Assembly: GCA_946406115.1 (NCBI GenBank)
Contig: OX291562.1
Coordinates: forward strand, 9,020,001 to 9,084,000
DNA length: 64,000 bases
Reading direction: 5' to 3'
Source: Apoda limacodes
Taxonomy: Eukaryota; Arthropoda; Insecta; Lepidoptera; Limacodidae
The translations under genes and the position numbers were made by a program. The notes beneath the pieces were generated by a model, which was not told the DNA's origin, did no database searches, and saw only the letters and a program-made list of their open reading frames with translations. Positions 18,277 through 28,539 of this stretch are shown piece by piece. Each line of letters opens with the position of its first letter. The stretch's first letter is position 1.

Positions 18277-18491
18277 ACATTCACCCAAATTGAAAACTTT
18301 ACGTAATCAATTTCAAAATGTTTATTGGGCATTCTGGCTCACTTTCCGCAGCGCAGATGCACGTAATCAATTCCAAAATGTTTATTGGGCATTCTGGCTC
18401 ACTTTCCGCAGCGCAGATGCACGTAATCAATTCCAAAATGTTCGCATCTTCACTGCTCCAATTGAGCTAGAATGCCCAATAAACACCTACT
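18277..18491 (-). repeat. Right terminal inverted repeat
   Basis: Two complete 60-bp units (18301-18360 and 18361-18420), a 22-nt partial unit, and a 49-nt terminal segment ending in ACT. Compared with the left end it holds only one arm of the terminal palindrome (cgcatcttcactgctccaat...), so it cannot form the long hairpin seen on the left. Confidence 0.9.
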
Positions 18492-18497
18492 GCGGTT
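18492..18497. repeat. Right target site duplication GCGGTT
   Basis: Identical to 1481-1486. The flanks joined across the element (…ccaaattttatttaca GCGGTT catatatg…) read as one continuous dispersed-repeat copy, confirming precise insertion. Confidence 0.95.
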
Positions 18498-19420
18498 CAT
18501 ATATGAATGACTTATGAAGTATCAAACAGACAGACGGACAGACATACAAACTTTCGCATATATAATAATAATGAGATATAGGACCAACACTCTTATTTGG
18601 GTAAATTCAGTAGTTTAATTAATTATAAAATAAAAAATAATCAAAATCCGGCTGAATCTGGTCACATTGCAGTCACAAGTCGTACCTTTTTATTAAATTA
18701 CTAGCTTTTGCCAGCGGCTTCGCCCGCCCTAAATTTGGTTATCGTCGTAGGATTCTTACGGCAACTCCTCAATTATAGAAAAAAAAACTTAGAAGGTACA
18801 AATATTTTTAAATAGTAGGTACCGCCCTTCCCCCTCATGACTGCCCGCCTTGCACATCATAAATACGCGCGCAGTATTTTGCTGCGATATTATTTTATAT
18901 ACTGCGATATCTCCTAAGATATTCATTGAAATCGAATGATGAAAAGGGCAATTTTGTTTTAAATTAAATACTTATACTGATGAATAATGTATTTATTAGG
19001 ATTAGGATTAATATCATGTTTATAAAAACACCTTGGCAAATTGCATTATTTTAGAACAAATTTGGTTTGCATAAAAAAGGTGCCAACCATAAAAGATAGA
19101 CATATGCTGTCGCGGCTTTTTTAAAAGAACTTTTAAAGAGGAACAATTCTGTCATACATGATTTTTGCGAAACTTTAACCGTTTACGCAGCGCAAGGAGC
19201 GGAAGCTCACAAAAGGAAAAAAAACTCCCGATTTTGAAACATTCTTCATTGGTGCTCCGCTCCTATTAGTCTAAGCGAAATGATATATAGCCTGTAACCT
19301 TCCTCGATAAATTGGGCTATCTAACACTGAAAGAATTTTTCAAATCGAACCAATAGTTTCTAAGATTAGCGCGTTCAAACAAACAAACTTTTAAGCTTTA
19401 TATATTAGTATAGATTAATA
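18498..19420. repeat. Dispersed lepidopteran-type repeats
   Basis: 18498-18590 continues the repeat interrupted by the Polinton (cagacagacggacagacatac, then aaactttcgcatatataata). 18700-19420 is a second copy beginning at tagcttttgccagcggcttcgcc and ending in ttatatattagtatagatt. Related copies lie at about 21090-21180, 27840-28140, 30760-30800, 47195-47510 and 50310-50540. No coding capacity. I know this text as very common in moth and butterfly DNA but do not assign a class. Confidence 0.6.
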
Positions 19421-19929
19421 TGGAAAATGAATATATAACATGAAAAGACTTAAGAAAAAAAAACAATTTTTGAAGTAATTTATGTATTAACATATTAAAG
19501 TATTTTATTTATGTGTCGTACGTTATTAGTGTTTGTATTATAATGTGTATGTGCATGTATGTATTCATATATACATACTTTTAATATATAATGTATAATA
19601 TGACATAAGTACATATATAAAATAAAAATAAAATATTTTATAAGCATACACTAAAAAAAAGGGATTAGCTAACAATAACACAAATTTTATCTGCTGGTAA
19701 CATAAAGTGTTGAGTTATGTGCAGCAAATGAGTTGTTTATTTATAACAAAAGTCTGGTTATTACTTAGTAAATTTCGAATAGCTAAACCAGTTTTGTAAT
19801 TCTTTTTTTTAGTGTATGGCTGTCCAAACACAAACCCACTGAGGGTTTAGTTGGATAGTTTTAATGTCAAGTTATTGTAAAACATTATTATTGCAACAAT
19901 AAACTAAAAAAAAAACTTTAGTCCACTGG

Positions 19930-20300
19930 TAAAGTTTAAAGGAAATAACCCACATAAGTTACGTAGCGGTTGTGACGTGTTAACGGACACGGCTGCCCAC
20001 ACAACTAATGATGCGGTCGTTTGTGGTAACGTGTATATAACGTATCGCTGAAGGCATATACCGGTAAATATAGCTCATTATCTTATACCATTGCACGTAT
20101 ATTAAGTTTTCGCCATTAATAAATTAATCATATTAATAAATTAATGATATTAATAAATTAATGATATTAATAAATTAATGATATTAATAAATTAATGATA
20201 TTAATAAATTAATGATATTAATAAATTAATGATATTAATAAATTAATGATATTAATAATTATAAGATATTAATTATTAATTAATCAATTACATCCGTGTC
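19930..20300 (+). repeat. Dispersed repeat copy interrupted by a 17-bp minisatellite
   Basis: 19930-20112 matches 45840-46015 closely (acataagttacgtagcggtt, then gaaggcatataccggtaaat). At the point where the second copy has a short AT stretch, this copy carries about 8-9 tandem 17-bp units (attaataaattaatgat) at 20115-20262. The match resumes at ttacatccgt near 20287. Confidence 0.75.
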
Positions 20301-20349
20301 GTCACCAGAAATCATACCTATTGAACAGATCCGTACTAATATGACCTTT

Positions 20350-20755
20350 GTTTTTTATTAGGGTTTCGTACCCAAGTGGTAAAAAACGAGACCGTTTTAC
20401 TAACACTCCGCTGTACGTCCGTCCGTCCGTCCGTATGTCACCAGACTGTATCTCATGAACTGTGATAGTTAGACAGGTAAAATTTTCACAGAACATCTTC
20501 TATTTCTGTTATAACAACAAATACTAAAAAATACAATAAAATAACTATTTAAGAGAGTTCCCATACAACAAAAGTGATTTTATTTGCTCGTTTTTGCTCG
20601 ATATATTATTCATCGATTTTATATATTTACTTTAAAAATAAATAATTAAATTACAATAAAACAAATATTAAATCACAAACGTGATTTTTTTGCTGTTTTT
20701 ATAGATAATGGTATGGAACACTTCGTGCGCGAGTCCGACTCGCACTTGGCTGATT
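20350..20755 (+). repeat. Dispersed repeat with CCGTCCGT motif
   Basis: Begins gggtttcgtacccaagtggt and ends gcgagtccgactcgcacttgg. Further copies: 46840-47115 (+), 48697-48800 (+, partial) and about 49035-49262 (-). Shared core: ctgtatctcatgaac then tgatagttagacag, and aacaaatactaaaaa. No coding capacity. Confidence 0.7.
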
Positions 20756-21498
20756 TTGATATCTGTCTCCATTTAAGGGAAATATTGAACGTTATGCATA
20801 CAGATATTTCTTATTCCTAAGCTTACTTTTAAAATGCGCATAGAAATATTGACACCAATAATAAGCTACTTCAAGAACGTTTATGAAATATATCTGTAAC
20901 TTTTCGTTAGATTTTGATTTATGATTTTTGAACAAGGATTTTTGAAATGAGCCCCCTTTTTAACGTATTTGTCATAAACGCTTTGTATCAAGAGGGAATT
21001 AAAAATATTTAATGGCGTCGCCACTCGATAATTAGTTGCTAACAAAAACCCCTAGTTTTATAAGTTAGTGAAATGAAAATCGTACCGATACGATATGTTC
21101 AGTGGTTGAAGCGTGATTTAATAACAAATATTTATTCATCCAGACATACTTTCACATTTATAATATTAGTAGGATGATTTTTAAAGCTAGTTAGGTGGTT
21201 AAATTAGTGTAATTCACTCTGGAAAAATATTATTTTTCTTCTTCAGAAATTACATCAGACCAATAAAAGCAGTCTTTGAAACAATGATAGGGTATATTTT
21301 CATAGAGGTAGATTTCGTACTAGCACGAAAAATCTGAGGCTAAATATAGCTATCTCTTTTGTTTCACACGTTCCGTATCATCAATTGCATTCAACTAAGG
21401 TTAGTACGTGTAGATATGATAAAGATAAATAGGTACCGTATCTTTACTTTAAATTCATTGCTTTGAAAGAATTTGAACACGTTTATAACTTACAACCT

Positions 21499-21720
21499 CC
21501 CTCAAGCCTAGTTAGTAGTGTGGCCGTCTGCTGTGCAGAGGGTGTGGGTTTGACTTGGGTTGTCCCGCACTGGACAAACATTTGTGTTTGTCTTGAGTCT
21601 GGATTTATTTTTGTATGATATGTATGTATTTACAAAAAAAAAGTAACATGTGTATGTATCTGTACCCGTTTTCTGGTACCCATATGTGTATTATGTCCAA
21701 AATTGGAAATCAAATATTTC
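21499..21720 (+). repeat. tRNA-derived SINE copy
   Basis: Head cctagttagtagtgtggcc resembles a tRNA A box region; a degenerate B box follows; the body continues ggacaaacatttgtgtttgtcttgagtctgg and ends near tgtccaaaa. Same family as 25487, 47834, 51095 and 54985. Confidence 0.65.
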
Positions 21721-22130
21721 AGCTGAAATAGTTAATTTTTGGATCAAATATTTGAGCTGAAATAGTTCATTATTTGATCAAATATTTATGCTGACATAGT
21801 TTTTTATTGGATCAAATGTAATTCAAATGTATATGTCTTAATTGAATATGTAGTGAAATTAAAAAGATATTTTTCTACGAAAAAAAAATATATATAAATT
21901 TATTAAGATTTATATCAACATACGTTTTGAGCTAAAGTAGTTTATTATTGGATCAAATATTTAAGCTGAAATAGTTCATTATTGAATCAAATATTTGAGC
22001 TGAAATAGTTCATTATTGGATGAAATAGTTGCTGCTGAAATAATTGATTATTGGATCGAATGTCGTAGTTGAATATGTAGTAAAACTAAAAAAGGTATTT
22101 TTCTACTAAAACTAAAATATAAAAGATTAT
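21690..22130 (+). repeat. Tandem 33-bp repeats in two blocks
   Basis: Unit about ggatcaaatatttgagctgaaatagttcatt. Blocks at 21711-21825 and 21935-22060 are each followed by the same tail (gaatatgtagt..aa.ct..aaa, then tatttttctac), so the whole block plus tail was duplicated once (period about 240 bp). Non-coding. Confidence 0.7.
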
Positions 22131-22139
22131 TATAGTTTA

Positions 22140-24200
22140 TATCATCATTTTCTTAGTGTTAACAGGTATACGTTTAGAATTGTTTTTTTGTTTTCTATGC
22201 ACTTACCTAAGTACTACTGTAAACTTATAAGGTTAGCTAGTGGACTACTTAGTCTGGACTAAGAAAAAACGTGAACAATTCCATTCGAGGGGAAATTCCA
22301 CAGTAATAAGTAAATTTTGCTCGAGTAAAGTGGCTTGAAAAAGCTAGTATAGAAATAAATAAAAGAATTTTCACAGCTCAAAGTAACACCTAGAAAACAG
22401 TTCCTTCATTATTTACTTTCTTAACAACACAGTTATCCCTAACAAAGTTTTTGTAAGGAAAGTTTTGAAGCAATTTACTCTAACTGATTTAACTTTGTTG
22501 TAAAAAGTTAGAACAAAAAGAAAAGATTTGATAAGTTTGACCTGGACTTTTATTGTTACTCAAAACTAAATTATCATAAATCATAATAATAAAAAAAAAA
22601 GTAGAATTAACACATGCATAGATAAGTCTAACATAAAATATTGTTACAATAACTAATAAAAGAGTTAATCAAACTAAATTTCAGGTTATTTGTACCGTTT
22701 TGATTAGTAACACGACCCAAATTCAAGTGTTAGGACCTACATTAACCTTTAAATAAGCTCATTTTACAATTATTATTTTTAGCGCATCCCGTTATGTAAC
22801 GTCCCATAAATAAATTCATAATACAACTAAATAAAAATATAATTAAGTAAAATAAGCTATGTCGTATAAAAGGATTCCTCTTACAGGAATGTCCCGTGAG
22901 GCAATGTGCCGTCCCGTATTGAGCGAAGAAACTCCCTGCTTTTAGATCGCCTGAAGCTAACACAAGTTGCTTAGATAAATATTTGAAAATACTAAGGAAT
23001 AAGAATGGTTTTTAACTTTTAAGTCTTTTTAACAATGTTTCCAATTTGAATTAAAAGCATTGTTAACATCTATATATCTAAACATACATCATACTAATAT
23101 TATAAATTATTATTAGGATGTTAAATAATTTAAAAGTTTCCACGGGAATAACTATATCCGAACCTCAACGAACTATAGCTACAGCTATAGTTTGCTATAG
23201 CAAACTTCATTCATATAATTAAGGAGTTCCACGTCGATAACCGAATTTAGGGCGGGCGAAGCTGCTGGTAAAATCTAGTACATAATAAAAATAGATAAAA
23301 AAAAACTATTTATTAAGAAATATATATATCAAAATATTGTTTTATAATGAGTAAAAAATTAATAACAATACTAAAAACGAATAAAAAATTCTGATCACTA
23401 CTAATTTGCGAACCCTGCAGAAAGTAAGAAGCTAGAAGGAGAGCTGGAGCAATCCGATTCACTTTGAAATTCTGTTGACCCCATGCACCTGATTAAGGAT
23501 TAGGCAGAAACTTTTGAATAAAGAAAACTAAGCTTAGCAACTAGAATACATTTACGTATTTCACCTTTTTAAATATTCTATGTAGCTTTTTCTGGCCCAT
23601 TTGTGAAATAAGTATTTTATTCTAGCAATAAATTTAGTTGAAGGCAATATTAGTAAAAGCTGAGCTACTTAAATGCATATTACTTTTAAACGTAATCGGT
23701 TCATACTGTAAAGAGGTTTCAAAGTGCTGCTTTTAACCCATTAAGAAGTTAATATAGCGTCAACTTTTTAAATGAACGGTTTAATAAAGATTAATTTTTT
23801 TTATTTTATTTTAAACATTATTTAGTAAAAATAAAATTTAAGGATTGTAAAATAAAATTTTGGAAAAAATAAAGAAGCACGAATATAGTTGAAAATGAGC
23901 TATAAAATCATTATATATTTAAATAGAAACTGCGGTAAGTGAGGTTTCCTCTTGTACGTTAATACACCTCAAAGGCTGCAACAGTATTTAAACTATGTGG
24001 AATTTTAAATTAAATATTTTGTAAATAACAATAATATAAAAAAAAAGAAAATAATTAAGTGATTTTGTACAAGAAAAAGTAAAATAATCTAGTAGTATAG
24101 GATGCTCTTAAGTAGTCAAAAAAAAATATACACCTTTTAGAAAAGGTTGTTTTTCAGAAGTAAAAAAAACATCTATTAGAAAAGATTACATAGTGAGGAA
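22140..24200. other. Intergenic, no gene seen
   Basis: AT-rich with only chance ORFs. 23120-23290 is a dispersed-repeat copy related to 150-265 and ends in ggcgggcgaagctgctggt. Confidence 0.5.
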
Positions 24201-24204
24201 AATT

Positions 24205-24320
24205 CTCCACTCAAACTTAAGGGTTCGATACGACTTGTAAAGTTAGGATCGACGATTCTCACAGCCCGTCGTTGAACCGAGTCAAAAGGGCCAAGCTGGT
24301 ATCCTGGTGCAGGTCTCTAG
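24205..24320 (-). mobile_element. Fragment of Jockey-like LINE (internal piece)
   Basis: Minus-strand match to the part of the 41.6-kb LINE coding for FDSVQRRAVRIVDD (here read as cgttgaaccgagtcaaaagg and upstream). About 115 bp, both ends truncated. Confidence 0.65.
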
Positions 24321-24479
24321 GTAGTGGTGGACTCCGTTAAGTTTAGCGTGAATACCTTTTTTGTTGCAAAAGTCTACAGTAAATGTGGATTGAGTAGGCG
24401 CTGAATAAACTCTTTTCTTTTTTTAAAAAATAACTAAATATCAGGATTCACTGCACAGACATCTAAAAAGACAAAAAGT

Positions 24480-24990
24480 GCGGTAACAGAACTACGAAAG
24501 CTTGGCACAGGTAGTACGGTTGCTAGCGCGGCGGGCGAAAGCGCCCCCGGTCCCCCTCTCTTGTAGTAGCCGGGTCCACTTCAGTCTCCTTCTTCGGCAC
24601 GACTACTACTTCAGAGACTTTGCACATGTTGGCGGTTTAGCCTCTGAGGGTGGAAATTAAAGGAAACCGTTCAACCTGCGGGGGGCCAGCGGTCAGCCGT
24701 TTCACCGGGTCTCCCTGACGCCGCGTCTACGCCAAGCAATGACAGCAACAAGCACCGGCGGTCCTACGCTGTCCACGCAGCGATTCCTGAGGAGTTCTGG
24801 CAACCTTACTCACCGCCAGGAACACAACACTACTCAATGTTATCGTTATTATGGCCGCGGTTATCTGTAAGGTGGAGGTAATTCCCCAGTTCGGCCTCCT
24901 CATTCGAGCGAGTATTTGCTGTGCCTATCTTTATTGGTCAGGTGATTTGGTAGAGCGAGTACTCGCTGAGCCCTATCTCTCTAATAAAAG
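24480..24990. other. GC-rich block of unknown origin plus dispersed repeat
   Basis: 24510-24860 is strikingly GC-rich against an AT-rich background. On the minus strand a short ORF starts at 24627 (MCKVSEVVVVPKKETEVD...), which looks like the beginning of a truncated retroelement ORF. 24885-24990 is a separate repeat (attcgagcgagta twice) shared with 57525-57635. Confidence 0.35.
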
Positions 24991-25194
24991 AGAAGTTGCT
25001 CTTGAGAAGACAAATGTAAGAAAAAAATAAGATAAAATTAAAAAAAAATGACTTTAAACAAATGTCACGGTATTGTGGATCATATTTTTTTGGGTTAAAA
25101 TTTTTTTTAGACGTGCCGCTTTTCTCTCTCACGTCTTTGCTTTCAATAAGCTCCAATGTAGAAGTTTCATTTGAAACTAAGAACATATAACAGA

Positions 25195-25380
25195 CAATTA
25201 CAAGAATTTACGATCTAAAAGCTTTGTAGTTCCCTGAGGTATGAACTGGTAAGTCCGTTCTGTGAGCCGAGGTCTCATTACTTTGAGTCAAGTACAAATT
25301 GTAAGAGATAAAATATAGCATCACTGTACCGTTAGTCAGAAACTCTTGAAAAAAAGATTTGAAGATTTCAGTCAAAATAG
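25195..25380 (+). repeat. Conserved dispersed repeat, copy 1
   Basis: About 185 bp almost identical to 50760-50945 (shared gctttgtagttccctgaggt and tctgtgagccgaggtctcat). No ORF, no terminal repeats seen; class unknown. Confidence 0.75.
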
Positions 25381-25486
25381 TTCAATGCATAAAATTGGCC
25401 CTTTAAAACTATGTAGTATCCATACCTTAAACTTAATTTAAGAACATGTTGATTTGTTAATGTTATAGTAGATATATATATTAAGT

Positions 25487-25697
25487 GGTGGTAGGTTTGA
25501 TCTCCGCACAGGGCAAACATTTATGTATGTGACAAACATTTGTATTTTTCTCGAGTCTGGGTGTTTTCTACGTATAATACGATTTTATTTACAAAACAAA
25601 AAAGTATTTTTATCTGCTGTCTGGTATCAGTTGTGCAGTACAAGCTTTGCATAGATTAGTACCAGATGGACCTATGTGTAATGTTCAACAATTTTTA
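25487..25697 (+). repeat. tRNA-derived SINE copy, 5'-degenerate
   Basis: Contains taggtttgatctccgcac (B-box remnant), the ctcgagtctgggtgt body and the tgtctggtatc tail shared with the other copies. Confidence 0.55.
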
Positions 25698-25903
25698 TTT
25701 ATTTATATATTTTTTATTATGTAAAATATGTAGTTAAGTATTTACTCAGAATCCTTTTATATCTATGACAAATAATAAAAATAACAAAAAATTCAAAATA
25801 TATTAGTTATTTATTAACTTAGCGACATAAATAAAATAACAATAAATACAAGATAATTTACAACGTAAATATTTTGATAAAGAGCCATCTATATTTAATA
25901 ATT

Positions 25904-26934
25904 TTAGGGACGTTTTGTTGACAAGCATGATACGCATTAAGTGTGCTCAATGCTGTCTCATTAGCTCATTCGATCGGTCTGTTGACCAAAAATGAATGCG
26001 CTATGACGTCACTTCCGGACCGCATTCAACGCATTGGCTGCACACGGTCGGAAGGTAGAGTAGTGGATGCGCTGTCAAATAGTAAACGGCCATATTATTT
26101 GTTTACATCTGGTGAACAGAATGATTTAAATGCCTATGCGATATCATAGCTCTCAATGCCATCAATAGAACGCACCTATTGTAATCAACGATATTATTAT
26201 CTTCTTTTTGACGTTATCAATTCTCTTGATAGTAACATCTATTACATATTAATAAGCAAAAACATTATGTTAAAATAATGTTGTTTCAATTTATAGTTCT
26301 ATTGTGTCAATAATAGATGGGTTCTATTGACGGCATTAAGAGGATATTCGCGGCGCCTCGCAGCGGGCTTCATACAAACGAATTTCTCATTTGTTTTTAA
26401 AATTTACTGATCAATCACTGTGAAATTTCTTAGTCATAATCCTAAGCCGAATACCTAGGTCTGTGGTTTTTGCAAAATCTTGTAAAACATTCTATTAACT
26501 AGATTTTTTTTTTAAAAACGATTTGTATGAAAATCTAGAATCCTGTATAACTTTTGAACTATAAAATTTGATAAAAAACTAGCACACTGCAGACCTAGAT
26601 ATTTATTACTCAAACATGTCGTCAAAATTTCGTGGTGTTTGATCAGCAAGTTACAAAACTAAGTGACAAATTCGTTTGTATGAAGCCCGCTGCGAGGCGC
26701 CGTGAAGTGTATCCTCTTAAGAGCTATGGCATCGCATAGGCATTGAAATCAGCACATTATTTGACAGCACATCCACTACTCTAGCTCCCGACCAGGTGTA
26801 GCTAACGCGTTAAATGCGGTCTGGAAATGACGTCAAAGCGCATTTATTTTTGGTCAAAAGAACGATCGAATGTGCGCATAAAGAGCACTCAGCGCTTTTA
26901 AAGCGTATAATGTTTGTCAACAAAACGCCCCTAA
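25904..26934. mobile_element. 1.03-kb fold-back element with a nested MITE
   Basis: Left arm 25904 to about 26500 and right arm to 26934 are reverse complements almost to the centre. Outer ends read ttaggGACGTTTTGTTGAC and its complement. Inside the left arm only, 26155-26337 is an extra 183-bp element with its own inverted ends (aatgccatcaatagaac / gttctattgacggcatt); the right arm shows the empty site at about 26715. No coding capacity; a 68-codon ORF in the left arm is incidental. Confidence 0.75.
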
Positions 26935-28139
26935 TATTTTAACAAAAGACTTGATGCATTAAAAAAAACTATTATGAATAATTACAAACATAATAAGGAT
27001 TAACTCTCTTTTTGCTTTACAAACAAAAGTAAAGCAAGCTCTAAGATTAAGTCTAGAGAAGTACTAAATAAGGGTTGTCGTTTGATACGAGATGAGACAG
27101 TTCACTGAACAATTGGGTTAAGTAAGTTCAGTGTACAGCGTACAGTATACGTACAGTGCACGCTTATGCTAAATTTATGTTGATTAAAACGTTTCTGGTT
27201 TTAGAATTTTGTTCAACAAATATTTTTCTTTAAGAAGTTATAGTTAACTAGGGATTAATAATTTTAGTTAATACAGGGTAAAGTAGTGGTAATTAGTCAA
27301 TTATAAAGCCAAATGTTGTTGCCTTAGTAAATTTTATTCCCTGTCCAACCTACAGGTGGACAGGCCTCTTTTTAGAGAAAGGAGGGTTCGACCATACCAG
27401 TGAAAGTCTTGGCAGACAATGTCGATCTTTGTCGATTAGACACATTAGGCTGCTGTCATAAAATGAAAGCATGATAATAGTTAAATTTTTTTGTGTATCT
27501 AAACCGGACACAGAATCTATTTGCAATTTGTGTAAACAAAAATGACCTTGACGCGCGTCTTTCGCTTTGTTAGTCTATGCAACATATACAAAAAAGTGTA
27601 TAATATTTCTCATCGTAAATTTGAAATTTTGTAGATTTAAGGTTTAATCAGTGTCGTGATTTGAAAACTAGTTAAAGAATGTGACAATAAAAGTAATCAT
27701 GTAAGTATTTTAATGATTAATGATTAAATTACCAAAAGAAATTAACATTAAGTAAAGTTAGGTTATGTTTACAAGATTAGCATATAGATTTTGAGTCACG
27801 TTTACATATTCATACTTCAGTGTAGAGAATCCATACAAATATCATAAATGCGAAACAAACTATGTCTGTCTGACTGTTTGTCTGTTACCCTTCACGCTTT
27901 AACCGCTAAACCGATTTAGATGAAATTTGGTATGGAGATAGTTTGCGTCCCAGGGAAGGATATGTGATAGATTTATACTAAAAAACTCAAAAGTTCCCTC
28001 GGTGATTACTAATACCAAGCTCAAACAAACTAGAACTACAGCTGAAGCAAACTTCATTTGTATAATTAAGAAGTTGACGTAGAGATTCAACGCTGAAACC
28101 GAATTTAGGACAGGCAGAGCCGCTGGCAAGATGTAGCAA

Positions 28140-28530
28140 TTTATAAAACCAAGATCGGACCGACAACTAACTGTGATTGCCATTATTATGTTCTACTCCT
28201 ACTACTACCACTCATCAAATTACTAACCACACCCGACCAAGCCATATGTAGTTTCGTCATTTCAAAGCTAAATACGCTTTTCAGTATTGATTTTATTTAA
28301 ATCACAAAGGTAAGGAAAGCGCCACAAACCTTTATTTAACTAATGGGTTCTAACTGACCCATTAGCCTTCATTACACTTGAAAGGCCTCTGGAGTAGGGA
28401 CACGTAAAAAGTCTTACGACCGTGTTTACGAGGGACAATATAATTTAAAGCTTGAATATTTTTAACCTCTAAAAGGAATGTTTAGACGTAAAAAACTTTT
28501 GTGGTTGCTTGTTTTGTTTTTGTTGTTTTT
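28140..28530 (+). repeat. Dispersed repeat, copy 1
   Basis: Matches 52385-52640 in scattered blocks (gatcggaccga, accacacccgaccaa, acacgt, cgtgtttacga, ttgcttgtttt). About 260-390 bp, no ORF. Confidence 0.5.
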
Positions 28531-28539
28531 ACGTAAGTA

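Larger units (their letters stand above)
1487..18491. mobile_element. Complete Polinton/Maverick (adintovirus-like) element, 17,005 bp
   Basis: Self-synthesising DNA transposon or provirus. Seen directly: a perfect 6-bp flanking duplication, AG...CT termini, terminal inverted repeats of about 215-256 bp, and the full Polinton gene kit (family B polymerase, retroviral-type integrase with chromodomain, A32-like packaging ATPase, adenain-like protease, major and minor capsid proteins, PLA2-like virion protein). Genes are in two convergent blocks meeting near 10.7-11.05 kb. The left arm (1743-5899) is unusually long and holds a spliced, host-like gene, while the right arm between the ATPase start and the repeat is only about 320 bp. 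Known biology: such elements integrate through the encoded integrase, replicate by protein-primed synthesis, and are thought to form virions. Two structural-block genes carry inactivating changes, so this copy is probably not autonomous now. Confidence 0.96.

Noticed and set aside
18301..18441. Regular 60-bp repeats that could recall a CRISPR array
   Set aside because: Units are contiguous with no spacers, occur inverted at both element ends, and the context is an animal genome.
24480..24870. Considered as an rRNA fragment because of high G+C
   Set aside because: No recognisable conserved rRNA text; a truncated retroelement is more likely.
25943..26149. 68-codon ORF
   Set aside because: Entirely within one arm of the fold-back element; the other arm does not preserve it.
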